From Lathyrus oleraceus (taxonomy: Eukaryota > Streptophyta > Magnoliopsida > Fabales > Fabaceae), in NCBI RefSeq assembly GCF_024323335.1, contig NC_066579.1:355329400-355393399 (forward strand): a DNA stretch of 64,000 nt. Reading direction: 5' to 3'. Below the pieces are notes generated by a model. That model was not told the origin of the DNA and did not search any database. It saw only the letters and a list, made by a program, of their open reading frames with translations. The translations under genes and the position numbers were made by a program. Positions 42,095 to 55,371 of this stretch are shown in pieces; positions within the stretch are counted from its first letter, which is position 1, and every line of letters starts with the position of its first letter.

Positions 42095-44533
42095 TCAGAC
42101 AACACAACTGTCCTTTTCCATTTGAAGTCTGATGCACAGTTCTTTGAAGACATCAAATGCATCTGACTTTTCTCTGATGAAGCTTATCCAAGTGTATCTG
42201 GAATGGTCATCAACAACCACATAGGCATACCTATTTCCACCCAGACTCTCAACCTGCATAGGTCCCATTAAGTCCATGTGCAAAAGTTCCAGAGTTTTGG
42301 AAGTTGTAGGATGTCCCAGCTTAGGATGTGACATCTTGGTTTGCTTGCCAACCTGGCATTCTCCACGGACTCTTCCTTCATCAATAAGCAGCTTTGGGAT
42401 TCCTCTAACTACTTCCTTGGATATGATCTTTTTCATTCCCCTTAAGTGGAGATGACCAAGACGTCTATGCCACAACTTCACCTCCTGTTCTTCCTTGGCT
42501 GAGGAGAAAATTGTGGAGTAGTTTGAGACTTTAGATTCCCACAGATAACAGTTATCTTTGGATCTGGATCCTCTCATAACTTCCCGATTATCTCCATTCG
42601 TCACAACACATAGCTCCTTAGTGAACTGAACATAGAACCTTTGATCACACAGCTGGCTTATGCTAATGACATTAGTAGTTAATCCTTTTACTAACAGCAT
42701 ATTATTTAGTTTTGGAACTCCAGAGGTGTCCAACTTATCCACACCTTTGATTTTTCCTTTAGCACCATCACCAAAGGTCACATAACTGGTAGTGTGAGGT
42801 TGTATATTCACCAATAGATTCTCCATACCAGTCATATGTCTTGAGAAGCCACTATCAAAGTACCAGTCTTCTCTGGTAGAAGCCCTTAGCGCTGTGTGAG
42901 CTAACCTAGCAAACCATTGTCGTTTCTTGATGGGGGCGTTACGCTTATATGCCTTATGCTTAGGTCTGACATGAGGGGTTTGGTTAGGATAACCATGCAG
43001 CCTGTAGCAGAAGGATTTTATATGACCAAACCTACCACAGTAGTGACATCTCCATCTCTGATATTTCTTCTTCTGATGGTTACTCATCCTGGTTCCCTGA
43101 AGTTGAGACATTGGGTGTGACCTCCGCTTGAATTTCTGAACTTCAGCCTTTGAGCGTTTGAGTTCAGCTGAGGATTTCTTCACAAAGCCTAAACCAGACA
43201 TGGTTCCTAACTTCTGTCCCACCTTTAGGATCTCTTCCAAGGTGTCCGTTCCTTTATTCATCATTCTGATGGATTTCGTCATTTGATCTATCTTGGAGGT
43301 CAGCAAGGTTATCTCACCCTTTAGACCATCTATGACTGTCAGATGCTTCTGTTTCTCGTCCTCCAACTCCTTGATGAGTTTCTTCTGCTTTTCTCCTTGT
43401 ACACTTACTTCTGCACTTTTGACACACAACTCTTTATATGATGCAACAAGTTCATCGAAGGTTAGTTCATCTCCACTTGAGTCATCATCAGTGGCACAAA
43501 CACTAGTTAGTGCAGTGACATGTTTAGCAGATTCTCCTTCAGATTCACTCTCAGAGTCTCCTTCAGACCATGTGACAGATAGCCCTTTCTTTTGCATCTT
43601 GAGGTAAGTAGGGCATTCAACTCTAACGTGTCCAAAACCCTCACATCCATGACACTGGATTCCCTTGCCTTGGTTGGACCTTTCTTTAGAAGTTGATCTT
43701 TTCCTGATGTCAGACGAGATGTTCTTGACATTTGGTCTACCTTTTTGATTAATTTTCTTTACGAACTTGTTGAACTGTCTCCCAAGCATGGCTATGGCTT
43801 CTGATATGCTTTCATCACCACTAGTACTTCCTGCTTCTGAATCCTCTCCAGTATTTGATACAAAAGCTACGCTTTTGTTCTTCTTTTCAACATTCTCACC
43901 CAAGCCCATTTCAAAAGTTTGGAGAGAACCAATAAGCTCATCCACCTTCATATTGCAGATATCCTGAGCCTCTTCTATAGCAGTGACCTTCATGGCAAAT
44001 CTCTTAGGTAATGACCTGAGAATCATTCTTACAAGTTTCTCTTCAGCCATTTTCTCCCCTAAGCCACCAGAAGTGTTGGCAATTTCAAGAATATTCATGT
44101 GGAAGTCATGAATAGTCTCATCCTCTTTCATCCTCAGATTTTCAAACTTGGTGGTCAACATCTGAAGTTTTGACATCCTCACCTTGGAGTTACCTTCATG
44201 TGTTATCTTGAGGGTATCCCAAACTTCTTTAGCCAGCTCACAGTGATGCACCAGTCTGAAGATGTTTTTACTTATTCCATTGAATAGTGCATTCAAGGCC
44301 TTAGAGTTTCCAAGGGTTAATGCCTCTTGCTCCTTGTCCCACTCTTCTTCAGGAATTTGTATACTGACTCCATCTTTACCTGTCTTCATTGGATATTCCC
44401 ATCCTTTGTTGACAGCTCTCCAGACCTTGCTATCTAGAGACCTCAAGAAGGCTATCATACGAGGTTTCAAGTCATCATAGTTAGAACCATCCAACATGGG
44501 TGGTCTATTTGAGTATCCTACATCCTTGTCCAT
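42095..44533 (-). pseudogene. gag: gag-protease-integrase part of element H, truncated by TGA
   Basis: 812 codons from a credible ATG about 70 bp after the LTR. Gag has two CCHC zinc knuckles, CHGCEGFGHVRVEC (about residues 295-308) and CHYCGRFGHIKSFC (about 495-510), with a charged coiled-coil-like region between. Protease has DSGFSRHMTG near 555, where a Cys is usual in place of Phe. The integrase zinc finger has HRRLGH near 688, but the expected first Cys is Arg (VRGECQ). The integrase core begins with DLMGP near 752 and ends at TGA just before the second catalytic Asp. Two zinc knuckles in one Gag is notable but known in this lineage. Confidence 0.9.
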
Positions 44534-44586
44534 GGTACTAGAAAGTAACTTCCCTAGATCTCACCCAGAAATTAATAGGCAGGGTG

Positions 44587-44601
44587 CCTGCTCTGATGCC
44601 A
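44587..44601 (-). promoter_or_regulatory. Primer-binding site of element H (initiator Met tRNA type)
   Basis: On the minus strand TGGCATCAGAGCAGG follows the LTR after two bases. The usual plant copia site is TGGTATCAGAGC; one C replaces T. Confidence 0.85.
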
Positions 44602-44603
44602 AT

Positions 44604-46091
44604 TGAAATTCTAGTTAACAGACTTTCGATGTCACACGGGATGTTATGACATCCAATTCTGCACAGACAAGAATTATGCAGAACTTAAAACGTAAGTGCA
44701 GTAAATAACACAAGGAATTGTTTACCCAGTTCGGTGTCACACACACCTACGTCTGGGGGCTACCAAGCCAGGGAGGAAATCCACTATTAGTAGTATTAAT
44801 TCAGACCTTAAACCAACTGTTTAATCCTATCACTTAATACCTACCCAATGCAATTTCAATCTTACACTAAGATCAGAGTTCCTACTCACTCCCCCTCAAT
44901 CACCTCAGTGATTACAACCTTTAATTAGATTAAAGTAAATGGTGAAGTCACACTTCAAACAACTCTTGATTGTGCTTAACAACTTTAATCAAGATACACA
45001 ACACTCAAGCTTAAAAGCTTAGAGTGACACAACACTTACAACTCAATGAACACCCTAGTCCAATGCAATCATCTAGGAGATAATTGCTTGGGTCACAAGA
45101 TACACCTAATATGAGACACACAAAAATACAGCAGTGAAGTAGATGAAACATTAAAATCTTCACGCCTAAAATCCCCGAGTTCTGAATGAAGGATTGCCAT
45201 CCTTTTATATTGCAGCACTTGGGCCTTGTACTTGTATTTCCTGAAATTAAGGTTAAGCAAGTTAACCTAATTTCCACATATTAGGGTACTAACAAATAGG
45301 CTATTTGTTAGGTTCATTAATTGTAGCTTAGTTGTTAGTTTCCTGGTTTTTAGCTCAGTTGTTGGATTCCTGAAGAATAGCCTGAGAAAACTGCTGAAAC
45401 AGAAAAACTAACCAACCTACAATTTAGCATATGCTGTCAGGAATGAATGTCGCAACATTCAGTTTGACGTCCAAAGCATAGACCATATGCTAAGTCTGTT
45501 ATTTTCCTGAAAACAGACTGTACAAAATGCTGTACTGTAAAGGACCACTCCGTCCATACTTCAGTATCAGCTTACATTAATAAATGTCAAAACATCCAAT
45601 TTGACATTTACACATAGAGCCTTATGCCATGGTCTGTTATCCTCCTGCAGAGCAGACTGAGATACACACTGAACTATAGCAGACAACCAACCTGCCTATT
45701 TTTCAGTATATGCTGTCAATGATGAATGTCAGAGCATCCAGTTTGACATTCAGATAGTAGGCCTTATGCCAGGTCTGTTATTCCCTTGATAAACAGATTG
45801 AAATTAAATACTGAGTTACAACAGACAACCAACTGTTCTATACCTCAGTATCTGCTGTCAGGAATGAATGTCATAACCTCTAGTTTGACATTCTATAAAT
45901 CCTGTATTAGCTAAACCTGCAGCATACTACTCAAGTATGTCATGACATCAATCAAGACATCAGAGTACAGTTAGATGTTCTAACACACAATTCAGCCAAT
46001 CAAACATCTCCAGCGCATGTCATGACATCAGCCAAGACATTGGAGTCTAGTTAATGTTTTAACATAAAATGCAGCCAATCTAACATCTACA
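44604..46091 (-). repeat. LTR of element H (5' LTR in its own direction)
   Basis: Mate of 37525-39013, same length within one base, with the same inverted-repeat units at about 45430-45900. The promoter driving H should be here on the minus strand. Confidence 0.92.
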
Positions 46092-46096
46092 ATTAG

Positions 46097-47381
46097 ACCA
46101 AGTCAGACTTCTTGATCTGACGGTCCCAGGAACCCCCACGAAGTCAACACAGTTGACCAGGCCTTAAGGGCCCTGTTTGTTTCGTTTTGGGCCAGTTCAA
46201 CCTAGGCCCATACTTGTTTTTATAATAAAACCCCCCTCATTATTCTGTAATGCACCCAGATTTGGGATTTTCTCACTATTAGCCCATTTTCCTTTTATTT
46301 TTTTGCTTGTTCATTTATTTTCTTTATTTCATTTTTTATATATACATTTTAATATATATTGGAGTATTATTGCTATAAAAAAATATTTTTTTATTTTATT
46401 TACTCAACTTTTATTTTAAATGCTTTACTTGTTAATTGAAAATTAATCATTGTTTCAAGTTGTAGAATTTGTTTAAGATATCATTGAGTTATATTTTCAT
46501 ATTGACCTTCATCCCATAATCACTCTAATTGTTATATTAAATCATTTAAAATAAATCACATATTTCTCTATTCAAAGTCGAGCCCATTTTCAAACACCTT
46601 TGTAAGTCGATCGCTTTTAAAGCATCGCCATCAACCTCACATGGCTTACTCTTGGGCTTTCTTAAAATGAGATCTATTCGATTTTAATTAATCGATTAGA
46701 TGAACTACTCACTAAATAAATTCAATTCATTCACAAAATACAAATTTAAAACCTCGATCCAACATCGAGTATTCTTTATTAAAGTTAAATTAAAATACTT
46801 AGTCACAATTAAATACTATTTCATTTAGAAATGAAAAAGGAGATGGTTTTGAGTTTTCAACTCTTTCTCCTCGATTATTTGAATACGAATTATTTTACTC
46901 GGTTAGTCGAATAATCGTCATTTCTAATCTACTTAAGCACAAACAAATCAAATCCTTTTATAACAAGAAACCAAAAGGGAGATAACTTTGAGTCTTCAAT
47001 TTTTTCTCCACGACTATTTGAATACAAGTTCTCTTACTTGGTTAGTCAAAATTGTAAATAACTTGTATATTCTCTTCTCATCTCTTCAGTCATGTTTGCA
47101 CAAATAAATTTTCACAAAATACCAACCTTACAACAAATGTGAAAAGGGCTCCCTAGGAGTACCTAGGATGTTTTAGGTGCTTAAAACCTTCCCATTGCAT
47201 AACCAACCCCCTTACCCCGATCTCTGACATTTTTACTAGTTTTTGATTCGACAAAACTTTTAGGTTTTTGTTCGCTTTCTAACCATTCCTTTGGATAAAT
47301 AGAAGTGCGGTGGCGACTTGACTTGTATGGATTACCTTGGATTTAGTCAATATCTCTAATGGTAATGAATACACCGCTACA
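46097..47381 (+). repeat. LTR of element E, right part
   Basis: Continues after the ATTAG duplication and ends CCGCTACA. It contains a direct repeat of about 75 bp (46851-46925 and 46980-47055). From about 47085 onward it closely matches the end of LTR A2, although the left part of this LTR is unrelated to LTR A. Otherwise AT-rich without genes. Confidence 0.8.
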
Positions 47382-47387
47382 GAAAAG

Positions 47388-47404
47388 TGGCGACTCTGCT
47401 GGGG
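47388..47404 (+). promoter_or_regulatory. Primer-binding site of element E
   Basis: Perfect TGGCGACTCTGCTGGGG six bases after the LTR end, as in A1. Confidence 0.9.
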
Positions 47405-48303
47405 ATCTTCTGCCTAGTGGGTTTTGCCTACTTTTCATATTTGTTGTATTGTTGTGTATATTTTTTTTGTGACATATTTTTTATGCAATTTGGGATTACT
47501 ATATTGTATGTAATGATTGAATTGCTTGAATATTAATTCCTTGTATGCTTGGTGATCTTTGTGAGATGAGTTCTATACCCGAACTCGAGTGCACTTAGTA
47601 TAGGAGAATGACATAGTCTTGTTGACTTGTGTGGAGTTATTCCTTAGCAAGTTGACTTGCAAGCCCATTCACTTGGTGGAGGTCATGTTGGGATCAATAA
47701 TGTCACACAAGTAGTTGCGGTTAGACATTACTCTTTCCAATATAGACCTTAGAAGCCAAGGACCTTAGTTTACCAAGCCCATCTTGGCCTATTCTTAGGA
47801 TGTAGTGCGAAGGTCGTTCAAGTGTAAGATTTGATACGATTGTTACGCGATACTACACTCATAAGAGTCTCTCTTGAGAATATTGTTGGAATACGAGTAG
47901 TCGTTTATCCGATAATATCCGAAAGATGGGATGATGACTATGGGAACCTCTTGTAGAACATGTTTGGCAGGTTTAAACCCTAGTACACTCCCTTTGGGTG
48001 GTTCTTAACCGAGACCCCATGCTCTTGACTTGCAACAAACCCTTGATTCATGGTTGATCTATTCTTGTATCCTTAATATTAATGGAACTTGGGTGTTGAT
48101 GAGGTGAAAACCATAATCCACCAAAATGGATGATTGATATTAAGGATGACATGATCCATCCCATGACCTTTGTTTGGTGTGCTTTGCTTGATCCTTGAGT
48201 GTGATTGTTGCATTCATGCATTCATGCACCCATTTGCATCCATATCATTAATAATGAGAAAACTTTCAAGGAACTTAAGAGGTCTATTTGCAAATTTTCA
48301 GAC
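47405..48303 (+). other. Leader of element E (non-coding)
   Basis: About 900 bp, close to the family A leaders, with the conserved block TTACGCGATACTACACTCAT at 47837-47868. No gene seen. Confidence 0.65.
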
Positions 48304-49089
48304 ATGGAAAGACAAAGAAGGAATACAAAGAAGTACAGTTTCAGACAACCCGACTTGAAAGAGTTAAGGAATTTGACATCCTATGTATTAGATCCCTTTC
48401 GTTTCAAGGCTCGTTATGGGAAGCTTCTGTCTGTTCTGACTACTAAAGTGGACGAAGGATTGATGAGTGTATTAGTGCAGTTCTATGATCCCTTGTACCG
48501 TTGCTTCACATTTCCGGATTTTCAGCTTTTGCCCACGCTTGAGCAGTATGCCTACCTTGTGGGTATACCTATTCTAGACCAGTTGCCATTCAGTGGCTTG
48601 GATAGTGTTCCTACTTCTCTAGAGATAGCTGATATGTTGCATATAGATGAATCTCTGGTTGGTGCTCATATGACTACCAAAGGTGGAATTCAAGGTCTCC
48701 CTTTTGAGTTTCTCATTGCTCAAGCTACTATGTATGGGAAGGCCATGAGTGAGGACGCCTTTGAGGCCATATTTGTACTTCTCATCTATGGGCTAGTGTT
48801 ATTCCCCAACATCGACAAGTTTGTGGATGTGAGCGCTATTAGGATTTTCTCTACTCATAATCCCGTTCCGACTCTGTTGGGTGACACTTACTTTTCTTTG
48901 CATATGAGGAATGCAAAGGGTGGTGGTATCATTGTGTGCTGTTTGCCTCTGTTGTACAAGTGGTTTATTTTGCACTTGCCACAGACAATCGCCTTCAAGG
49001 AGAACAAAGGATGTCTACGGTGGTCTACGAGACTTATGTATCTCACTAATGATGATATCTTTTGGTACAACCGTGTATATGATGGTGTG
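48304..49089 (+). pseudogene. ORF1 of element E, 5' part, split by a solo LTR
   Basis: Starts at the conserved ATG (48304) and is open up to the solo LTR. Family A type (SVLVQFYDPLYRCFTFPDFQL). With the 3' part (54505-55170) and one copy of the GTGTG duplication it totals 1,452 nt, exactly the length in A1 and A2, and it has no stop of its own. It was therefore probably intact when the LTR element landed. Confidence 0.9.
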
Positions 49090-52000
49090 TGTAAGACCCC
49101 AATTTTGTCCCTAAGATCCCTCATGGCATCATATCATATCATACCATTGCCTCAAGGATCTTTGTGCACCTTTGCTTCCCTCCTAGTGGGTGGGTTATCT
49201 AGTGAGTGTGGTTCTTGATCACCAAGCATGTATTGCATTTGTATATCACTGCTTTTCATCTGTCTATTAACCAAAAGTACAAAAATATTGTCATCTAACC
49301 ATGCTACTTGCAGATGAAGCAAGCTAGGTCAAAACAGTCAAATCAGCCATTGAACAGTGGATGGTGGCCATTCTTGAAGAATTTGGGCACCATAATCATT
49401 CATCAAGAGTTCATATGAGTTGTGACATCATTTTGAATCAAGATCTCAAGTGGTAGGGGCTTGGAATTCATCAGAACATGGTTCAGTCAACCAAAACCCT
49501 AGCAAAGTCAACTGTGGTCAACTGTGCATTTAATCAGTGATTTGATGGTGGGAATTGGTTTGAGAGGTCTCATTCATGTCCATATAAGCCTCATATAACA
49601 TGTCAAACATCATCATTGAAGAATTTGGGGTCAAACAAGAAATTTCCAAAAATAGAAAGTTGACTTGTAATTGGAATTTGCCAAAAATGGAAAGTTCTTC
49701 TCCTCAAAATTACATCATCATACAAGCTTCAAATGAATTTTTGTCCAACATTAAAGTTGAAGATCTTGTTCTCCCATTTCCAAAATGTCCAAGAACACTC
49801 ATTTCTCATGTGTGGTTGGCAAGTTATGATCAAATCATTCTCAAGAACTTTTGAACTTCAAAGTGAGATAACTTTCAAACCATTTGGCCAAATTGGGTGA
49901 GGTTTTTTGCTACAAGTCATATTTGATATGCTCTATCCAAATCCTTCATCATATTTCACCAAAAATCTACCAATCAAAATGGCTTTTTTCAAGTGCATTG
50001 AATTAAAAATGAGGGAGGTGAAAATTGAACTTTCAAATTAACCATTTCCTACACTTTTTACCAATTGCCAATGTTCAGAAATTGCATTTTGGATATGTCT
50101 AAGCCCAATTTCGCACTGTAGCACATGCACATGCAACATTTGAGTTTTTTTACCAATTAACCAAAACTTTTCCATTTGAGCTAATGCAATTACCACTTCA
50201 TTAACCAAACTTAAGCATTGTTAATCAGGATATATATTGCTCATTTCTGATAGAAAACCCTAGCCACTATTCACCAAACGGGATCCAAATTCATTTTCTC
50301 TTAAGCTCTCACATCCTTCACTTGAACTTTTTTCTGAAAATCTCAAAAGAGCTCGAGCCTTTGTTGATTGTGCCATCACCTACCATCATCTTGGAAGCAT
50401 TTGCAAGCTTTGTTTCACAACTGTAAAGCATCAAAGCACCACTGTTCCATTGAGCTTCTCACATGGCAATTCGAATTTGGAGCTGAATCGTGCCAGCTGA
50501 GCTTCAAGTCCTGTTTCCATTCATCATCTGGGACATCATTGAACTTCTGTTTATACTTTCCACGACCAGAAAACCATCATTTCATCACTGCATCTCCAAA
50601 GAGGTTGGTTTTCGACTCTCTTATTTTTTGAAATCGTGCTATGCTTATTAAAGGTCTTGCCATGCTGAGTACAATGAAACTTAAATCGTGGAAAATGGTT
50701 GATTATTGAGAGAGAAACACTGTTTTGAAGTTTGGTGGTCATTTGTTGTTTTGCTTTGTTCTTCCTTGTTAGCTTGAATTAGTGAGAATCAAGGTTGGAT
50801 TTGTGATGTGCATTGTTTGCTGATTTGAATGGTATATGTGTTTCCAAATTCTGGGAAAAAAGTTCATCACGATTGATGAACACGATGAACAGTAGCAGAA
50901 ACCCTAATTTATTCAAACCCAGGTCGTGTTTGGCTGCTGGGATTTTTCTCTTTGCATGAATCCACTGTTCCATTCCCATGTGACCAACGGCTTTGTGACA
51001 CGCCTTCTATTGGAACGCAGCGTTCCACTTAATGAACGCTATAATTACAATTTTGCCACGGCCGGTTTACTTAATTCATTTAATTCAATTTCTTTTTTCT
51101 ATTTTATTTCATTTTGATCTTCAATCTTCAAAAATTCATAAGTTCCTCAATAATTGTCCAAATTTGATGGGATTTTTTGTGAAATGCTCCTCATGATCTC
51201 TAGTTTATTTTGGTGATTTTTCCAGATTTTTTGCACGTGTGGATTTTTAAATGTGCTAGGGTTTGTTCATGTGTGTCCATTTTGTGTATGCCATGCCATT
51301 TTGCTTATGAAATGATGATACTTAATCCAATGCCTCTGAAATTTTTTGTGCTTAAACTAGACATGTTCATGGTGATTTTGGTGTAGAGTTTGTGAATTTA
51401 TAATTGCTGGTTGATGAGATATGATTTTTTTAATAGAGGTGTGACAATTTGTGTCACACCATTCATGTCCAACTTCATGATTTTAATTACCATGCTTATT
51501 GAACTCAAAATGGTCTGGATTTTTGCATGAACATACTTATGGATGTTGGTAATACATGTGAATTGTTCTGGAATTATTGATGGCATTTCCTATTTGATTG
51601 GAATTTTCTCCCCTGTTTGGTCATTTGTTGACTTTTTGTGACACATGTTTGTATTTGATTTGTGAAATTCTAATGCTTAATTGGATGGACTTGAAATTTG
51701 ACATGTGAATTGTAGACATCTTAAAGTTTGTCATGGTTTTAGTCCCATTCATTTATCATGTGTTGTCACTGTTTTATGATTTATTGAAGTTGGTGCATGT
51801 TTTGATGCTTTGTATGAGTTTGCTTGAACTTGCTTTGACTTTCTGATTTTCATTGACCTACTTCCCTTGATCCAAATGAGCTGAAATTTGGTATGCTTAT
51901 CATGTTATGGATGATGTTTGATCATGAGTTATTTGAGAATTTTTTGAAATGTTTGTGATTGGATTTGGGTGGAGTCTTTCTGTTGACTTCTTTGAGGTTC

Positions 52001-54499
52001 TATATGACATGCCTTGACCTAATTTGTTTGTGAAATGATAATGATGAATGATATGAACATGAAACCACTTGGGTTTGTTCCTTAATTGTTTGAACTTGAT
52101 TTTGGATAGCTTTCACTTGTTGTTTTGGATTTTTTATCTCCTTTTGACCCTAGGCTTGTCCTAGTGGTCTTGTTCTCATGTTTGAGTTTGCCTTTCAGGT
52201 TAAGAAGCAAATGCTTCAAGGAGATTAATGCAAGTTGCTTGAGTTTGTTTGGTTATCTTGAACTAACTTGTTTGTTTTATGCTTAGCTCATATGCTTTGA
52301 GCTTTGTGCATTGCACATTTGAGTTGACTGTTGATCCTTATCTTATATTGGTTTTGAATTTGAGTTGTATACTGATTTTACTTGATTGATTTCAGGTACC
52401 ATTAGTTTCTAATAGTTCTTTGAGAACTTGCATTGCTTTGCTTGATAGCATTAGCATTGAGGTAGAATCCTTTTTCTTCATGTAGTCTGGAAGACCTGGC
52501 CTGTTACTTGGCCAGGCAACTGTCTGAAGTCCTCCTTAAGAGGCGATGTTTGTGCTTGTTTACTTTTGTCCCAAGCAGGAAAAGTCCTTTGAATAAGGCA
52601 ATTGGTAGACAAAAGAGATATCTAGCCTATCTCCTACTATTCTGTGAGTCACTCACCTTGCTCACACTACTTGTGTTGATGCATAGTGAGTAAAAGCCCA
52701 AGATCTATCGAGTCAATAACTTGTGGAGAGAGTTCCTACTTTCTGAACTCCCACACCTTCTGATATTCAAAGCTCTCCCTGACCAGGGATAAGAGCATGA
52801 GGCACACCCCTCATATCCTTTCATCTGCTTCACCTTGGCTCTCAATGTCAAGGTTAAGAGCACCATTAACCCTATTCCAGTTGGCTTCAATGCCTACCCT
52901 TTGTATGAGCCTAATTGTTTGGTTATAGAGTGTGCTGAATGACTTTGGTTGATTGATTACTTAGTTCATTTGTACATGTCTGCTTGCATGCTTTGTGCAT
53001 TTATCATCATTAATTGCTCATTAGTGCATGATCATTTCATTTGTCTTTGTGACATATCTTTGTTGTTTGCCCATTGAGGACAATTGTAAGACCATTCATT
53101 GGCCATTGTTCCTATGATATGGAAGTGAGTATAAGACCATTTCATTGGCCACTCATTTTCTCTTTGCTTGATGCGTTTGTTTGATTTATGTGAGGATGCA
53201 ATTGTAAGTCCGTGTAATTTGGCATTTGTTTTTCTATGATCATATGTTGGAGGTTAGAGTAAGCCCAGATAGATTGGCATCTGACATCCAAGTGTTTGCT
53301 TTGCTTTGTTGAGGAGACTGGTATAAGCCCAGATAGATTGGCATCCGGTATCCACTTTTTATTTCTTTGTTGAGGAGATTGGTATAAGTCCATAGAGTGG
53401 CCTCTGATATCCAGTTCTGCTTTAGGAGATTGGTATAAGTCCAGTGATTGGCATCCGGTATCCGCTTTTGTTGACTTTCTTCCTTTGCTTGTTTGTTGTT
53501 GCCCATTGTCTATTCCAAAGGACACACTTGAATCATCTTCTATATGATCTCAAGAGGTGAACCTTCTAGGAAGTTTTACACTCCATCTTCATCCATTCAT
53601 CCATTTTGTCCTAAACCTTTTCACACATTACTTTTAAAACTTGAGATAAATATTGTGCAAACATCTTCATGCTTTTAAATTAAAAACCTGGACCCCAAGT
53701 CCTTGACTTTTTCAAACTCCATTTCATAATACTTCTTTTGAATCAATCTTAATCATACTTTGACCCTTCTTTTGTGAATAATCATAATCAATTAATTTCA
53801 CCCATTCAACTGTTTTGTGGCTTTGTCCATTCTTGTTAAGTTTTCATGCACTAGCCATAGGTTTGATTTATCCTAGTTGGTTGATGTCAATCTCACCTAT
53901 TTGTCCTTAGTTGATTGAATTGTAAGTCTTCCTTGCTTATTATAGGGTTAACCCCTCACTAGCAAGTCGAAGCTTTTCTCACATGGTGGACTCGTTGTTT
54001 GTATAAGGTTGAGTTTTCTCCCGTGGATAACGTAAGACCTTAGGGCTTGTGTTTAAAATTGAATCCACTAACTTTTGGAAATCTTTTAGCCGAACTACGG
54101 CGTTTTGATCCTTACCTTTGATGGAAGGTACGTAGGCAACGGGTTCATCCGTTCGAACACAAAAATAATTAAATTGTATATTCTTTTCTCATCATCCCAA
54201 TCATGTTTGCACAATAAATATTTCATAACAAATAACAATTTTATACAACAAGTGTGAAAAGGGCTCCCTAGGAGTACCTAGGACGTAGTGGGTGCCTAAC
54301 ACCTTCCCATTGCGTAATTTACCCCTTACCCAGACTCTCTGATCTTTTCATTAGTTTTCTACGCGTAAAACTTCTTAGGCTTTTGTTCGCTTTTTAGCCA
54401 GTCCTTCGGATAAATAAAAGTGCGGTGGCGACTCGATTCTTTGTATGCTTTGCTTATGGTTTAATCAATAAATCATATAGCGACGAATACACCGCTACA
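49090..54499 (+). mobile_element. Solo LTR, 5.4 kb, with GTGTG duplications
   Basis: Starts TGTAAGACCCC and ends CCGCTACA. It is flanked by GTGTG at 49085-49089 and 54500-54504, and nothing else of the parent element remains. It is the longest LTR here. It contains a TATA-like GATATATATTG near 50230, a tandem-repeat stretch (53080-53470), and the shared block with GGGCTCCCTAGGAGTACC (54255-54330). It arose by recombination between the two LTRs of a full element. Small frames inside (50368-50631, 52508-52693) show no domain and are probably chance. Confidence 0.95.
53080..53470 (+). repeat. Degenerate ~60-70 bp tandem repeats in the solo LTR
   Basis: Four clear copies (from about 53255, 53318, 53382, 53427) contain GTATAAGYCCAG, a space, then ATTGGCATCYGGTATCC. 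Two or three weaker copies precede them from 53083. Two overlapping reverse-strand frames (53142-53525 and 53240-53506) are products of this repetition (SGLIPVSS and YTNLLNK units), not genes. Confidence 0.75.
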
Positions 54500-54504
54500 G
54501 TGTG

Positions 54505-55170
54505 CAGATTATTGAATCTTGTGGTGAATTCTCCAATGTGCCTCTTCTTGGTACATGTGTTGGGATTAACTACAACCCTATTTTGGCACGTCGTCATCTT
54601 GGGTTCCCCCTAAAGGATAAACCTAATAACATTCTGTTAGAGGGTGTATTCTTTCAGGAGGGTAAAGATCCCCAAGGCTTGAAGGGCAGGATGGTCCGCG
54701 CTTGGCGCAAGATTCATAGGAAGGGAAGGAAGGAGCTAGGTCCGAAGAACTGTATCGCTTTGGAACCCTATACCTCTTTGGTTAGGAGAAGAGCTTCTGA
54801 GTACCTCATGCCTTATGAGTATCCAAGACCTACACCTTTGGTTGTGGTTGGGCATTCAACCCTCCCTAACCAAGGAGTAGAGGAGTTGAGAGACGAAGAC
54901 CGTTCGTGTGCTTCGATCCGTGAACAAGAGGAGTTGCTTCAGCATATCAGGGAGAAGGATGCTTTGATAGAGTTCCTTGAGCACCAGGTTATTGATGAGC
55001 CTGATGATGCATTGACTTCTTTACTTCCGCAGTCTTCCAAGTTTTGGAAAAGGAAGTATGATCGACTCGCCAAAGAGAAGGCGAACATGGAAGCAGCCTA
55101 TGAGAGGGAGGTGAAGAGGCTTCGTGCAGCTTATCTTCCAGTCTCCAGAGCTTTAGATGATTGCTTCTAG
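54505..55170 (+). pseudogene. ORF1 of element E, 3' part
   Basis: Resumes at the codons following the GTGTG duplication and is open to TAG at 55168-55170. It includes the basic RAWRKIHRKGRKELG block and the C-terminal coiled coil (EELLQHIREKDALIEFLEH). Confidence 0.9.
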
Positions 55171-55371
55171 GGTTCCATAGTATGTTCCTTTTCCTTTTCT
55201 CTTGTATTGTATTTGGTTACCAATATCGTACTTCTTTGGTGTAAAAATATTTCCAAATATTATTGATGTGATATTTCCATATGTGATAAATGTTTAATAT
55301 TCCCAATATTTGCAAATAGGACTCTAAAGTTCCTCTGATATAAAAATTAAATCATATGCATTGCATGCATC
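55171..55371 (+). other. ORF1-gag spacer of element E
   Basis: Non-coding, with CCTTTTCTCTTGTATTG near 55190. The acceptor-like ATGTGCATAAGCAG|GT lies at the start of the gag frame (55372-55387). Same order as in A, B and C. Confidence 0.55.

Larger units (their letters stand above)
37525..46091 (-). mobile_element. Element H: complete Sirevirus-type Ty1-copia retrotransposon, ATTAG duplications
   Basis: 8,567 bp on the reverse strand. The LTRs are 37525-39013 and 44604-46091 (1,489 and 1,488 bp), begin TG and end CA when read in the element's direction, and look 97-98% identical by eye. Perfect five-base duplications ATTAG flank it (37520-37524 and 46092-46096). A Met-tRNA-type primer-binding site, gag-pro-integrase frame, RT-RNase H frame and polypurine tract are present in order. 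Gag similarity, the duplicated purine tract and palindrome-rich LTRs fit the Sirevirus/Maximus lineage. One stop and one frameshift in integrase make this copy non-autonomous. It is among the youngest insertions here. Confidence 0.95.

Noticed and set aside
40551..44480. Plus-strand frames across element H
   Set aside because: Antisense to the H gag-pol genes on the minus strand; none has a recognisable domain.
53142..53525. 127-codon repetitive reverse frame in the solo LTR
   Set aside because: Its repeats (SGLIPVSS, YTNLLNK) come from the tandem DNA repeat, and two overlapping frames are open for the same reason.
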